Shown here one piece after another: positions 36,687 through 47,641 of a stretch of 64,000 bases of DNA. A model generated the notes under the pieces. The model was given only the letters and a program-made list of their open reading frames with translations, was not told where the DNA came from and did not search any database. Numbering within the stretch: the stretch's first letter is position 1; each line of letters opens with the position of its first letter. The stretch lies in assembly GCA_950106755.1 (NCBI GenBank), contig OX467090.1:12275489-12339488 (forward strand), read 5' to 3'. This DNA is from Climacium dendroides (taxonomy: Eukaryota > Streptophyta > Bryopsida > Hypnales > Climaciaceae). The translations under genes were made by a program, and so were the position numbers.

Positions 36687-39600
36687 ATGGATGATAACCG
36701 TAGTGCCAGCCATGATTACTCCAGTGACGATTCGGTGGACAGTTTGTACGACATGCATGGCAAATTGGATATGGGAGGGAAGAAGTTGAAGAAGGAAAAT
36801 GAAGCGGGACTGCACATGCCTGTCGTCAATCAAGCTTTCCCTACCACTGCAATGAATACGGGTTCAGGGAGCACACAGTTAGTGACAGCAATTGAAACAC
36901 AAGTCCAGGAGTTTGTCATGCGAGCCCTCATGCACTCTACAGCAGCTCTCATGGGATCTTCTTCTAGTGTATTTACAATTCCAGAGGGCAGTTCAAGTAG
37001 GAGTCCGCTTATTTGTACGCAAGGGCTGCCTATTGGCAGTATGTGGAGAGAATCTGCTTTCAATAAAGAGGAAGTCCGACGCAATAAGAGACCACACATG
37101 TTGAGGACTTCAGTAGGAGAGAACACCGACTCCCAAGAAGACTTTCCCATTCCTGAAAACGAAAGTCCCCAACAGAAATCTTTGCGGACACGAAGGCTGA
37201 ACAGGTCTCGAGCAAGAAAGGCGAAGGAGTTGACCAATAATCGGAAAGCAGTGAAGAAGCTTCCATACGTCATCCATGTTGATGGGATGGGAAAAGCAAG
37301 GGGCATTCACAAGCACCAATGGCGCGCTGCTGTTCGAGGACAATGCGGACGATTGGATCCCACTATGGATAATATACATCACCATCCCAAGCATGTTGTG
37401 GACAGTATATGGCATGCTTTGGAGAAGGAGTGGGAGTTTGAGGGCTTCGTACATAGGGCAAGAGAGATGTTTGAGAAGTCAGCCACTAAATTCATGAGGA
37501 ACAGAAAAATGCAACTCAAGTACAAGTGCCAAAAGAGTGTGGATGGCAAGAAACCAGATGACGTTAGCGATATTCATTGGAGGAAGATAGTCGACATAGA
37601 AAAAACAACAACGAAGGAAGCCACGTCCATTGCCTCAAGGCAGAGCACACAGAAAGAGAAAGGGACGGTGGTTGAAGACAGGAAGCCATTGCTACAATTA
37701 CAGGTATTTTTATTTTTATTTTAATCTTCCTACTATATTTATTTTGTGTCCATTTGAAGAAAAAAATAGTCCTTTACAGCCTTGTATATGGTTTTTGAGT
37801 ATGTTCTTAAATTTTTTATTTAAGTTTCAGTAGGGGCATTGGTATCGGATAGGTCTTCATTCATAAATTTCCAGAGGAAGTGGATTGACCTTGCCAGAAT
37901 ATTGAGGACATGGTTCATGCGGGTAATGGCAAGAGAAGCAGAAGCTTTAGCATGAATGAGTTTGAAAACTTATTAAATTTAGTCTGAAAATTATTTGAGC
38001 ACTCAAGTGTTGTGTTTCTTGGTCTAGTTGGAGTAAGACAAGTGTGTATATGTCTTGTGGCAGGGAATGGAAAATGAAATTAACTATCGACGTCCTGATT
38101 CCAAAGGTCAAAGTGAGTCTATGTTACTAGAAGAGGACGATGTGGATGCGAGAATTCAAAGTCTACAAAGGGAATTGCAAAGACTAGAGAAGTCTAGGAA
38201 GGTGAAGAGGTTTTGAAAACTTGTCATATATATACAAATGTTGCATTCAATTGCAGACAAGGTTGACCTCAGAGGAAGTCATTCTATTTTGAATTCAAAC
38301 AATTCCTTTCCGAACAATTCCTTACCTTGGCTGCAGTCTTCATGTTCAGTGATTTATAATCTCTAGCATGTCAATCATGTGGACTAGTTTTTCAAAAATG
38401 AAACTGAAATCATTGTACATGCATGGGAAGGTATATGGTCCTTGTGAACAAATATGTTCTTCTTACAGTGGAGAAGGGCTGTTAACTTCAGTTTGGCTAC
38501 TAAGTTTGTGCAGGCTGAATTTCGTGTGGAAGAGGAGGTGGCCAAGAATAGGCCTTATACATTTGGGGAAGGAATATTTTCCAGTGCATCAATAGGAGGT
38601 TAGTTTCATCGGTCGTGTTGAAACCAAAAACTTATAAGTTCTTCATTAATTGAGTACAAAATTATTGACGGTCTATTCTCGTTTTAGTTTAAATCACTGT
38701 CGATTATATAGAGTTGGGGAGGCATTACTAGTATGGGGAAGACAAATCTATTTATGTGAAGTTGTAACTAAGTTGGTGCAAACTCATAGAGTAGAAAACA
38801 ACATGACGTTCACATATTGCCGACGATGGTAGTGTTGCTTATATGAATCTCAGATTTATGAAGGCATTTTGTAATTTTTAGAATGTTAAAGAATCACTTT
38901 TTTGGAAAGGCCACAACAATTGAAGTATCAAAATGGATTCATGATTCATGCAATGAAAAATAATGCGTCTTTAATGCATGGCATAGGAAGATGTTGTATT
39001 GGTCCATTAGGTGGACAAGATCTCATAAAAAGACTTGTAGGAGTCCATTGTTATTGTGGAAGAACTTGTTGTATGTGAACTACTATTACCGTGAAGGTTA
39101 AAAGATCAAAGATTGCAAGGGAAGGAGCCTAGTACTTTATCTTGCCGCTTTTCTTTTGTATTCAGTAATTAGTGCGAAACTTCTAAACGGCAATACGTGA
39201 AGATTTCTGTAAGATGAACGCATATTCTAAGAGTTCACTTCTGTTTTGGTGTATGTTGTCAGTGGTTGAAGGCAAGAAAGAAAACATGATGCCATTTATT
39301 GAGGATGCAGAGGACTCACTTGAAGCGCCATTAGCGTCGCTGTCAAAGGAAATGAAGGAAGATGTTCGAGGCAAGTCACCTTCAAATTGTGGAGAGAAGA
39401 TGACACATGATGTATGGAAAGCAATATCAAATTCTGTTGAGGACGATTCAACAGCCCACATTAGCGAAACGCAGGTGAGATTCATGCAACGGAGATCCAC
39501 GTACTTGTATCTAGTGCACATGCTGTCAGTGTATTTTTTGGTCTCAATAGGAAGAAGTTGGAAGGTAAGTGTCGCACCGTCTATGAAGGGTTCCGAGTCA

Positions 39601-40029
39601 TTTCAAAAAGTGAAGACCAGAAAATCACTTTGACTTTACATTAGCAACAAACTAATGTATATTCTTGTAAAGGACTAAGAAGTAATTCTCTGAGTGTCTT
39701 TAAATGTCAGTATATCATGCAGTTTGAATCCATTAAAAATGTCGTCACATTGTAGGGCCTCATATGAAAAACATAATTGTCTTTTGAGATTTTGGAAAGG
39801 TATGTATGCATGACATTCATGTTCACATCCATGTACCACAACTAAAGTGTGGAACGTCATCAGAATGTCTTTGTTGCAGATGGACTGTGGTGACATTGTG
39901 TGCTTATTTGCAATGATGGGGGGAACCAAAAAAGAGATTGCAAAGGGTATAGTGATGGGTTTGGCAGGTTCAAAGTATGCAAGGAAAACTATACCGAAAG
40001 GGTGGCGCAGCGTCAAGGTGACTTCGTAG
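36687..40029 (+). CDS. CACTA TNPA-like DNA-binding protein, five exons, intact
   Basis: Companion protein of CACTA elements, which binds subterminal repeats and regulates the element. Exons 36,687-37,703, 38,064-38,201, 38,514-38,598, 39,263-39,474 and 39,880-40,029 all have GT-AG borders. Their phases fit, giving one frame of 533 residues with no internal stop. The first exon has a Transposase_24-like part: VIHVDGMGKARGIHKHQWRA, DNIHHHPKHV, KSATKFMRNRKMQLK and DIHWRKIVD. The second exon is an acidic coiled coil. The last exon, GDIVCLFAMMGG...EIAKGIVMG...GWRSVKV, resembles the TNP1/En/Spm C-terminal domain. The exon model is inferred by eye. A small GT-AG-bounded piece at 39,551-39,564 is skipped because it would break the frame. 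Confidence 0.75.
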
Positions 40030-40845
40030 ACAAGCAACGCAATCACAGAAACGTGTCCACTGCCAACAGGATGGACAGAGCAAGTAAAGCATCAATCTAT
40101 GAAAGAAGCTAGCGGTCGAACTATACTATGGCCTGATACGCTTTTGCATGGATTGATGTACGTGTGATGTGAATCGAAGAAGTGAAGAGATTGTCGCAGA
40201 TGGTTTTGGTGTTCACCAAGTACTTTTTCTTCGGCGATTGGTGGAGCAATTGCAATTGCTGTGCAAATAAGGGAATGTGTGGTGACGACCTCATAGGATA
40301 TAAGTTTTACTGTATTGTAGTTTTGTTTGCTAGCATGATAACTTCTTTGCAGCCTATACACGCAATGTGGAGATTTGGACGTAGTTGTAAGCACATGTAG
40401 ATATAGCAATGTAAAGGAGAAAACATTGTCAATAAAATATAATGTTCCAAATAAAATTGTAGAGTGTGAATGTTGCAGCTTCTGAAGTCGATTATGAAGA
40501 AGACACATGGCTTGAGCTATTGATTCAATTGGCTACACATATCATTGTGAAACTACAGTAAATCACTTAAGAATTGACAAGTGTTTTGAGCACAGAATAA
40601 GTAAAAAAAAATTACTAATGGTATGAAGTATAACAAAAAAAATTGGAGAATCTGAATTCACTATATCCAAATATTTTTTCAGTTAGCCCACTCTTCAAAA
40701 GACAATTTGTAACCTTTGAAGAAAGTATTTTAAAGCACGTCCTAGACACAAGTTTTTTTAGCAATTTGTACTTAAAATACAGGACCTTCCAGTATGCTTT
40801 TTTTGCCTTAATATTGCACTTAAATAACCCATGTCTCTTGTAGTG
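40030..40845. other. CACTA right subterminal region
   Basis: Non-coding, ending in the terminal repeat. A short minus-strand frame (40,615-40,860) overlaps the terminus and is a shadow. No clear subterminal unit could be defined by eye. Confidence 0.4.
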
Positions 40846-40848
40846 TGA

Positions 40849-41756
40849 AGGTTTGATCACATAGTGAAACTTTTGACACTTTAAAATCGGAGGGTAGGAG
40901 TTAAGCTTCCTTCCTAAATCCCAATTAGTAGATCCCTCTTCGTTCAGAGGTTAAACTCGACATGGTTACAAATAGAGATCTGAACCGAATGTGAATACTA
41001 GAGGTTAAGGTTAGATCTGTGGAAACGTGGATCCCGGTTACGGTCTGTAAAACGTAAATACGGGAAACTACTAGAGGTATGTGAATAGAAGTGTTGGGAG
41101 AGTTACGGGGTAGTGTAAAGATGTGGGGTAGGAAACCAACCAGTGAGAGAGTCTGTATGATAAACAAGTGGGTGTTAAACCGGATTAGATCCGGTCAGTG
41201 TTGTTAGATCGGGAAGATCCAATCTAATGTGTATTAGTAATTGTTGGACCGGAGGGATCCGGTCGTGTTTGTCCAAGAAAACAATGAGACCAAGTAGAAT
41301 TCCGATCTATTGTTTTGCTTGGGGTTTTGTGTTTCGTGACCATCACTCTACTATTTTCCGGTAATTGTGAACCTAGGAATTCGATCTTCGTGGGAACGAT
41401 ACTCGAGTCACTTTAAGGCCTCTTTTAAGAAATATTGAGCCTTAGAGAAGGATTTTTGCTTTCCTGTGCTACGATAGTTTTCCTAGATGCTTTGATTGAA
41501 TGACAAAATCGGAATGGGAGGGCAACAAACTTGCCTGCCCTTAAAAACCAACAAAATGCGACTAAATGGCCAAACTCCAATCCAAGTCAACGACCAACAA
41601 AAACTTGGCTAATGGTCCTACTGACCATTCTAGCAAAACCGGAAAACCGTTGATACCTAAGAATTCAGATCCACGGGCCCTACAATCGGGCAACTCGGAT
41701 TGGATTATCACCTAACCAGTCAAAATCTTAGCTAGCAATACTACTAACCATGCTAG
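40849..41756 (-). mobile_element. 3' non-coding part of the right 'IDWG' element
   Basis: Follows the ORF of the minus-strand element. CCGGATC, GACCGGA and ATCCGGT words are frequent, as in the left element. It abuts the TGA target copy of the CACTA element. No gene seen. Confidence 0.4.
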
Positions 41757-43714
41757 TCATTTACACCTCCGAAGCTCCTTTGCAACACTCGAATCCTTGG
41801 TTGCCAGAATAGCTGACCTCCAGACAAATTTCTTGAAATGAGTGCTCTTTGTTGCGGAACGGGTTCTTAGCGGGGGCAGATCTGACTCGCTTTCCGATTT
41901 AGTCTGAGTATGTTCTTCAGCCAACTCGGTCTCAGTCTCTTCCTCCTCTTTTGAATTCGAAATCCGACTCGCTTTCCAATTGGTCGTTTTCTTCTTCTTT
42001 GTTAGGTTTACAAGTTCAACTTGGGGTGGAATGGGACTAGGAGGCATAGGTTGTCTCATATGACTAAACCACTCTGGATCAATTCGAGTTGGATTCTACA
42101 CACTCCTTGAAGGCTGGAACGATTCAAAAGGAGGAAAGAGATTTACCGCAACTGGTCGTTTAGTTGGCACTGTTGAAAACATTCTCTGGTTCGGCGTCAG
42201 CTTTGGTGTGAATTTTGGACTTGATTTGGAATCTGGAATCTCCTTTGTCTTCGGATTCTTCTTCTCTGTTGAAGAGGGTCCGACTTGTTGTGCCGATTGA
42301 GTAGACGGTTATGGATTTGAATAAGGGTTGTGTTAGGGCGTCGGGGAAGACAACTCTAAGGAGATCTACAAACATTGTCTAGTCTAATCCTAGAAGCGGA
42401 TCAAAGCTTCCTAACAATTGGCACATTTTCCTCAACGTTGTCTCGATCTGGGCTTCGAAGTTAACTAGGATGGTGACGACCTTGGTTCCGGAAATGTGTC
42501 CCTCCATGGTCATCTAGGAATTCCAAAGGGTGGCTCGTGACATCATGTCGGCCGGTTGGTCGACCATCTCCTTGAGCTTTCGGACTAGGTCCATCGCCTT
42601 TGCTGCCCTCTTATTGGCGGCGTTCATCTCCCCTTCTACCCAGTGAACATGCTCTCGGAAATGATTTCGCTCTTGCCCCAAACTCCGGATTTGATCTTCT
42701 ATTTGTTGCACTTCTTCCAGTTTTGGTCTTTGATTTAGGGCGTTCATCATTTGGGTTTCTTCCTTCACTCTTAACTTCTTATACACGTTTCGGATCAGAA
42801 TTGCCATCCTCTCGTGCAACCCCTTCATGCTTCTCAGCCAACCAATGGTGGTTTCAAACAGATCCAATTCCGAAACTGGGTCCTGGAGGGTCTTGCTTCT
42901 CCGGCTTCTTGTCTTCTCGAACTTGGATCCGTAGACTTCCGGGGTGTTTCGGGATGCTCCAATGTTCTATGCCTCAATTTTGAATCTTTCTCTTCTTCCG
43001 AATCCAAATGTTTCGGTCCATCTCCAGAGAAAGTCCGTATTTCAGGAAGTGCTCTCCTTTCCGGTACATGATGCCTTCCTACTCGCTTAACATCTCTTGA
43101 AAGTGGTAAAGGTGGAAAATGAACGGGCTAGTCAGGTTGAATATTCTACCCGTAAGATTAGCCGCCAACTTATCTACAATAGAGTGGATAAGTGCTCCTC
43201 AATTGATAGGTCTAGGAGCTGGACTCCTTTTCTCTCCTAACGCTCTGAAAATGGTGTTCGCCATCGTAATTGTGACTCGGGTGGGCTTTTTTGAATAGAG
43301 AATTGAAATCAAGAACTCTAGCAATTGCTGATCTTTAAGGATCCGGCAATTACTCGTGGTATACCCATCCTTCGGATCCGCCTGATTTCGGAATCTGTCC
43401 ATGGTGTGTTTCTCCGTGCGGCCAACTCATCTTGCTCCCCTATTCGCTGAGAAATATATGTTGGCCCCCATTTCTACAACCCACGTCTTTGGGCGACCTC
43501 TCATCGTCAATTGGAATTGATTGGGAATCCCATAATTGAGTTCATCAATCATTTCTTCACTTCGGATGTTCCATGGCCTATGTAGAAATCTGAGACAGCC
43601 CATAGCTATCGGATCTTTTTCTAACTCATGTAAATGACCCAGATCGGAAGAAATGCCCGGACTAATCATCCGGGCCTCCACTGTTCCCTTTCGGGTCTGA
43701 CTAGGTCCGGCCAT
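41757..43714 (-). pseudogene. second 'IDWG'-family element protein (broken)
   Basis: Starts MAGPSQTRKG at 43,714 and runs to about 41,757 with frameshifts and stops. It aligns by eye with the plus-strand protein at 21.0 kb: GCLRFLHRPWN matches GCEGFLAQPWN; RGRPKTW matches RGRPEDW; RVTITMANTIFRAL matches RITVTLANIILGAL; PIN-stop-GAL matches KIDWGVV. That stop is TGA where the partner has Trp TGG. A further TGA at about 43,430 follows SANRGAR. A coiled-coil block (42,867-42,514; ERMAILIRNVYKKL, LEEVQQIEDQIRSL) and an acidic/Lys-rich tail (42,059-41,757) follow in the same order as in the left copy. Function unknown. Confidence 0.6.
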
Positions 43715-44095
43715 GAACAGTGTCGTTCGGCTAAGTACCGACTTCTCCTAACGTAATCCTAATCTCTCTACTCTTTTATTCACTAAGCGGCCGTGCACTT
43801 GAATCGCGAAGAAAAGATGAGAAATGAGGGTGGCAGTAGGGTTTAAATACCTTTCGGGTACTCTACGTTCTCAATTGGACTTTGTTCCCGTAAGTTTTCT
43901 AGCCGGAATCTAGGCAATAGGTCCTTCAAGTTCTAGAACTTTCTAGTTTCCAATGATTGGTTCCGGGTCATTCCAGAACCCTAATTAGGGTCTCAACTAT
44001 CCTAGAGACACGCTACTTCCTAGTTCTAAGTTTTAGTTCTATCTTTCTTATTCTTACATCAAAAAATTTGAAAAAGCCCCTAGTTTATTCATAAT
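43715..44095 (-). mobile_element. 5' non-coding part of the right 'IDWG' element
   Basis: Between the ORF start and the resumption of duplicon B. On the minus strand it has TATTTAAACCCTACTGCC (about 43,853), a TATA-like box about 130 bp before the ATG, and CTAATTAGGG. It may be an LTR or a promoter region. Confidence 0.4.
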
Positions 44096-44099
44096 TTTT

Positions 44100-44909
44100 A
44101 GTCTAAGTGTGAGCTTCAGATATTGCATACTTCCACAAATACAAATATATATAAGTGCAAACATAAGTGATTGTAGATATAATGAAGTACTAGAGATTTT
44201 GTAATTCTTTATTATTTGCAAAAATATTTGAAGATTTTAAAATTTAATATTTTAAAATTCCAAAAATATTTAAGATGAGAGATTCCAAAAATGAGATCAA
44301 CCCAAAAAATATAGATCACTAGATTCCTTATAATTTTTTTCATACTAAAACATTCATCTCTAACTAGTAGTACACTTGCTTCAAATGGATAGAGGAGTGA
44401 CTATCTCTCCAAAACTCTACACATATATAACACATTACAACAAGGATTTAAGTCTAGGAAGCATTTCTATTGCAGTTTTAAAATATGTAAACACCTATTC
44501 ATTAAATGAAAATTTTATTGGTTAAGAAATGATCCTAAAACTTATTTTAAGATAGTTCAAAATTCAAATAGACATTATTATTCAAAAGCACTTTGATGAT
44601 TGCAAATTTGCAATGAGAGTTGTTGTGAATATCATCCCTTAAATAGTTTGTATGTCCATCTAATGAACATGCTTGTCCCTTGTAGTTTTTTAATTTTCAT
44701 GTATGATGTAGTCAATTATATATAAATTAATCTTTGAACTAAATAATTTTGGTACAAATTGCATTGGTTTACCTATACATAGCTATTGATCAAATATAGA
44801 CAACGTTGGAAATCACAAGGTCCACAATTTCAAAAAATATTACAATGGATATGGTAGCGGTTGGGCACCTTTTTCTATTTCATCCAAATTTATTCTTTGA
44901 TTTCTATAG
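44100..44909 (+). repeat. duplicon copy B, middle part
   Basis: Matches about 1,740-3,400 of duplicon A, for example GATCAACCCAAAAAATATA, GCTTCAAATGGATAGAGGAG, GGTCCACAAT and GGATATGGTAGCGG. It is interrupted on the right by a 2.7-kb insertion and resumes at 47,642. Confidence 0.7.
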
Positions 44910-44989
44910 CGTTGTCGTGTTGAAAGTGATTTGCCTTGGGAAATTAAGGGGATTCTGGTTGCAACTAGATATGATTTAGGAATGAAGGA

Positions 44990-45345
44990 TGTTGTAAGAC
45001 AAAGATGGTAAGTGAACTCGTCTTCTGCAAATCCAGTTCACTAACGAGGATGATGAAGGTGAGTGAACTCTTCATCTACAAATTCATCAATCAAGTATAG
45101 AGTGAGGTTTTTAGGACAAGGAAGGTAAGTAACCTCGTCACTTGCATATCCAGTCCACTAACGAGGATGATGAAGGTGAGTGAACTCTTCACCCGCAAAT
45201 TCATCAATCAAGTATAGAGTGAGTTTTTTAGGACAAAAAAGGTAAATGACCTTGTCACTTGCAAATCCAGTTCACTAACGAGGATGATGAAGGTAAGTGA
45301 ACTCTTCACCTACAAATTTACCAACCAAATATAGAATGATACTGT
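44990..45345. repeat. ~117-bp tandem repeat, three copies
   Basis: Each unit contains GGTAAGT, CCAGTTCACTAACGAGGATG, GATGAAGGT and AACTCTTCA, and ends CAAGTATAGAGTGA or similar. The copies differ at several positions. Confidence 0.85.
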
Positions 45346-45959
45346 AGAATAACAAATTTTATTGTTGTTCGTGAATCTTTGAACTTCGTCTTCAATCTTT
45401 AGTCAAATCTTCTAGTCTTCAATCTTTTGTCTTCAATCTTCAAACTCTTCCCTGTTGGCCTATCTTGTGGTGGCTCTATAAAGGTAAGGGTAAAGGTAGG
45501 TGATAAGAATCCATGGCCTTGGACGAGTAAAACGGGACGGTCAAACCACAAGTTAACCGTCCGAAGGATTGGCTTTTAAATTTCAAACCCACGGTGATCA
45601 GAAAGCGCCTTTCACTAGTGGGAACAACAAATAAGATCGATTATGTGGGTGATCAATCTCACTTTGTCTCTATAAACACAAAACGGAGCTAATACTGGAT
45701 ACCCACAGAGCCCGCAATTGGTTTACAATGCAAAATTGAAAAACACCAAGTCTCCAAATCCGTTTAGAAATAACAATAGAAAGACAACGAGCCAAAAAAT
45801 CCAGCTAAGAATAATAAGCCACAAGTCACAACACACAAGTCTTCAACCTTCATGTCTTTAAACCTCAATTCCAACTTCAAATCATCATTTCAAGTCTCCA
45901 CCTCAACTCCAACTTCAAAGCTAAACTTTGAATGAATACCACTGTTGTTTTACAATTTC

Positions 45960-46625
45960 AAATGGAATGAGTTATAGCTTTCTGAAAATCCAATACAATT
46001 CCCTCCACTTCCTTCAAATCTAAACTCATTCCAATACTTTGACCAATATCTATGGCTGTCCAAAGTTTCGGACTCTAAAAGTACTGGCAACAGACCCTCC
46101 TTCACTCCCACACTCACAACTTACTCATAAATGCTTCAATAACATTGAATGATAGCTTCTTAGAAAGCTAAATTTTTTTTCTACATCCTCTTCAAAATTC
46201 AAATCAAATTAACACTCTGTTCATCTTTCATGGCTATTCAAAGTTTCGGCCTCAAGAAAAGAAATGCGGCAGACCTTCTTTCACATCTACACCCATATCT
46301 CACTTATACAAGCTCCAAATAGAATGAGTGATATCTTCCTAGAAATTTAATTCAATTTTCTACACTTTCTTTAAATTTCATTGCAAAACAAGAACATAGT
46401 CGTTTTTTATGGTCGGTCAAAGTCTCTGCCTCTTAATTTCGAAGGAAACAAACCTCCCTCCACTCAAACTAGCACAACTTTTGATTCACAACTTCAAATC
46501 AAGCAAGTGAGATCAATTTAGAAATAAGACACCATGATACACAACTTCACCAAATTTCATTTCAAAATTCTCAAAACTCACAACACAATGACCCTTCAAA
46601 CATTCGGGTCCTTTCTTAAACTCAC
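45960..46625. repeat. ~180-bp tandem array, about four units
   Basis: ATGGCTGTCCAAAGTTTCGG (46,052), TGGCTATTCAAAGTTTCGG (46,231), GGTCGGTCAAAGTCTCTG (46,411) and a weaker CCTTCAAACATTCGGG (46,592) recur every 179-181 bp. Each is followed by CCTCC-TCACT-type and CACAACTT words. It is non-coding. A related single unit on the opposite strand is near 56,870-57,060. Confidence 0.75.
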
Positions 46626-47641
46626 AACGGCCGGGGAGAGAAGATGAATAGTATCCACCTTTCTCTCCACCCTATCTTCACTCCAACCACACAAACAAGT
46701 GGGGTCAGCCCCTAACTCACTCCCAAAATTCCTGTAACAATAATTGAGCACTTATTTGGCTCCACAATTATCTTCTTATCTTTATCTTTGAAGGAAGTTC
46801 ACTTCAAGTTCACCTAGAAGGCAAACCATTTAAATAACTCCCTCCAACTACTTCTCAAATACAAAATTATTATAGAAAATCATTCAAAATAAGGAATGAA
46901 GAACTAAAACTTAATATACATCTATTGAAAGTAAAAAACTAGAGGTCCAATCAAAATATAATTCCATCTACAGGAATTTGAGGATGCGTTTGATAGTAGC
47001 AGCAACATAGTCGGTACGATCCGCCTTAGTTAAAGGGTTGACTGGCCCTTCTAATCATCGTTGGTGACCACGACTCCTTTCGATAAGCCTCACCACGCAA
47101 TAATACTGCTCGTCATTTAAATTTTATAAAACATCTTTCAAATGTAACTTCACGGCTACCGGGCTCAACACATCCAACCTACAATAGAATCACCAATGCT
47201 TGAGCGTCACGTTGAAGATTGTCGTGCCATTGTTTCTTCACACGAGGTTGTTTTGGTGATCGCAATGGCCCAACTTCGTCCTCTGACGCCTATGTAGCAA
47301 TGAAAGATTTAGTGGTTGTTGTAGCTGGTCCAGTAGTTGCGATAAAGGAAATTCAAACTCTCGCTCTAGTTGAGATTCTTCATCTTGGGACTTAGAAAAA
47401 ACCCTCCAATTCGACATAGTATAATTTAAATGAAAAACAAAGAAAAATCAAATCAAATGTGATGAAACTCTCAAGTGAATCCTTCTCTTTATAGTTGCCT
47501 ATAACAGTAAAGATAAGGCGTCACCTTGAAGCCATCTCAAATGACGTCATCTTCTTTATGACATTATAAATATCAAAATCTATCTAAAATATATAGATGT
47601 ACATATTATTACATAGTGCCTGCATCTGCAGCACGACAACG

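Larger units (their letters stand above)
27897..40845. mobile_element. complete CACTA (En/Spm) transposon, 12,949 bp
   Basis: The ends read CACTACAAGAGATGTGGGT (left) and, reverse-complemented, CACTACAAGAGACATGGGTT (right). TGA is duplicated on both sides (27,894-27,896 and 40,846-40,848), the 3-bp duplication typical of CACTA elements. It encodes a tnp2-type transposase on the minus strand and a TNPA-like protein on the plus strand, divergently transcribed from a shared region at about 35.1-36.7 kb. It lies between the two convergent 'IDWG' elements. It is structurally complete, but the transposase has stop codons. Confidence 0.95.
44910..47641. mobile_element. 2.7-kb insertion with short inverted termini
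   Basis: CGTTGTCGTGTTG at 44,910 faces CAGCACGACAACG at 47,641. Duplicons A and C read straight through this position, so they are empty sites. Inside are a 117-bp tandem repeat, a roughly 180-bp tandem array and a weak minus-strand frame from ATG at 47,417 (about 47 codons, rich in Gln and Leu) with no known domain. Superfamily unknown. The flanks may share TA. Confidence 0.65.

Noticed and set aside
36830..37454. Minus-strand ORFs opposite the TNPA-like exon 1
   Set aside because: Antisense to a well-supported exon with phase-consistent splicing, and without any domain of their own.
39551..39564. 14-bp micro-exon bounded by AG and GTAAGT in the TNPA-like gene
   Set aside because: Including it shifts the next exon into a frame with an early stop; skipping it keeps a continuous 533-residue frame.
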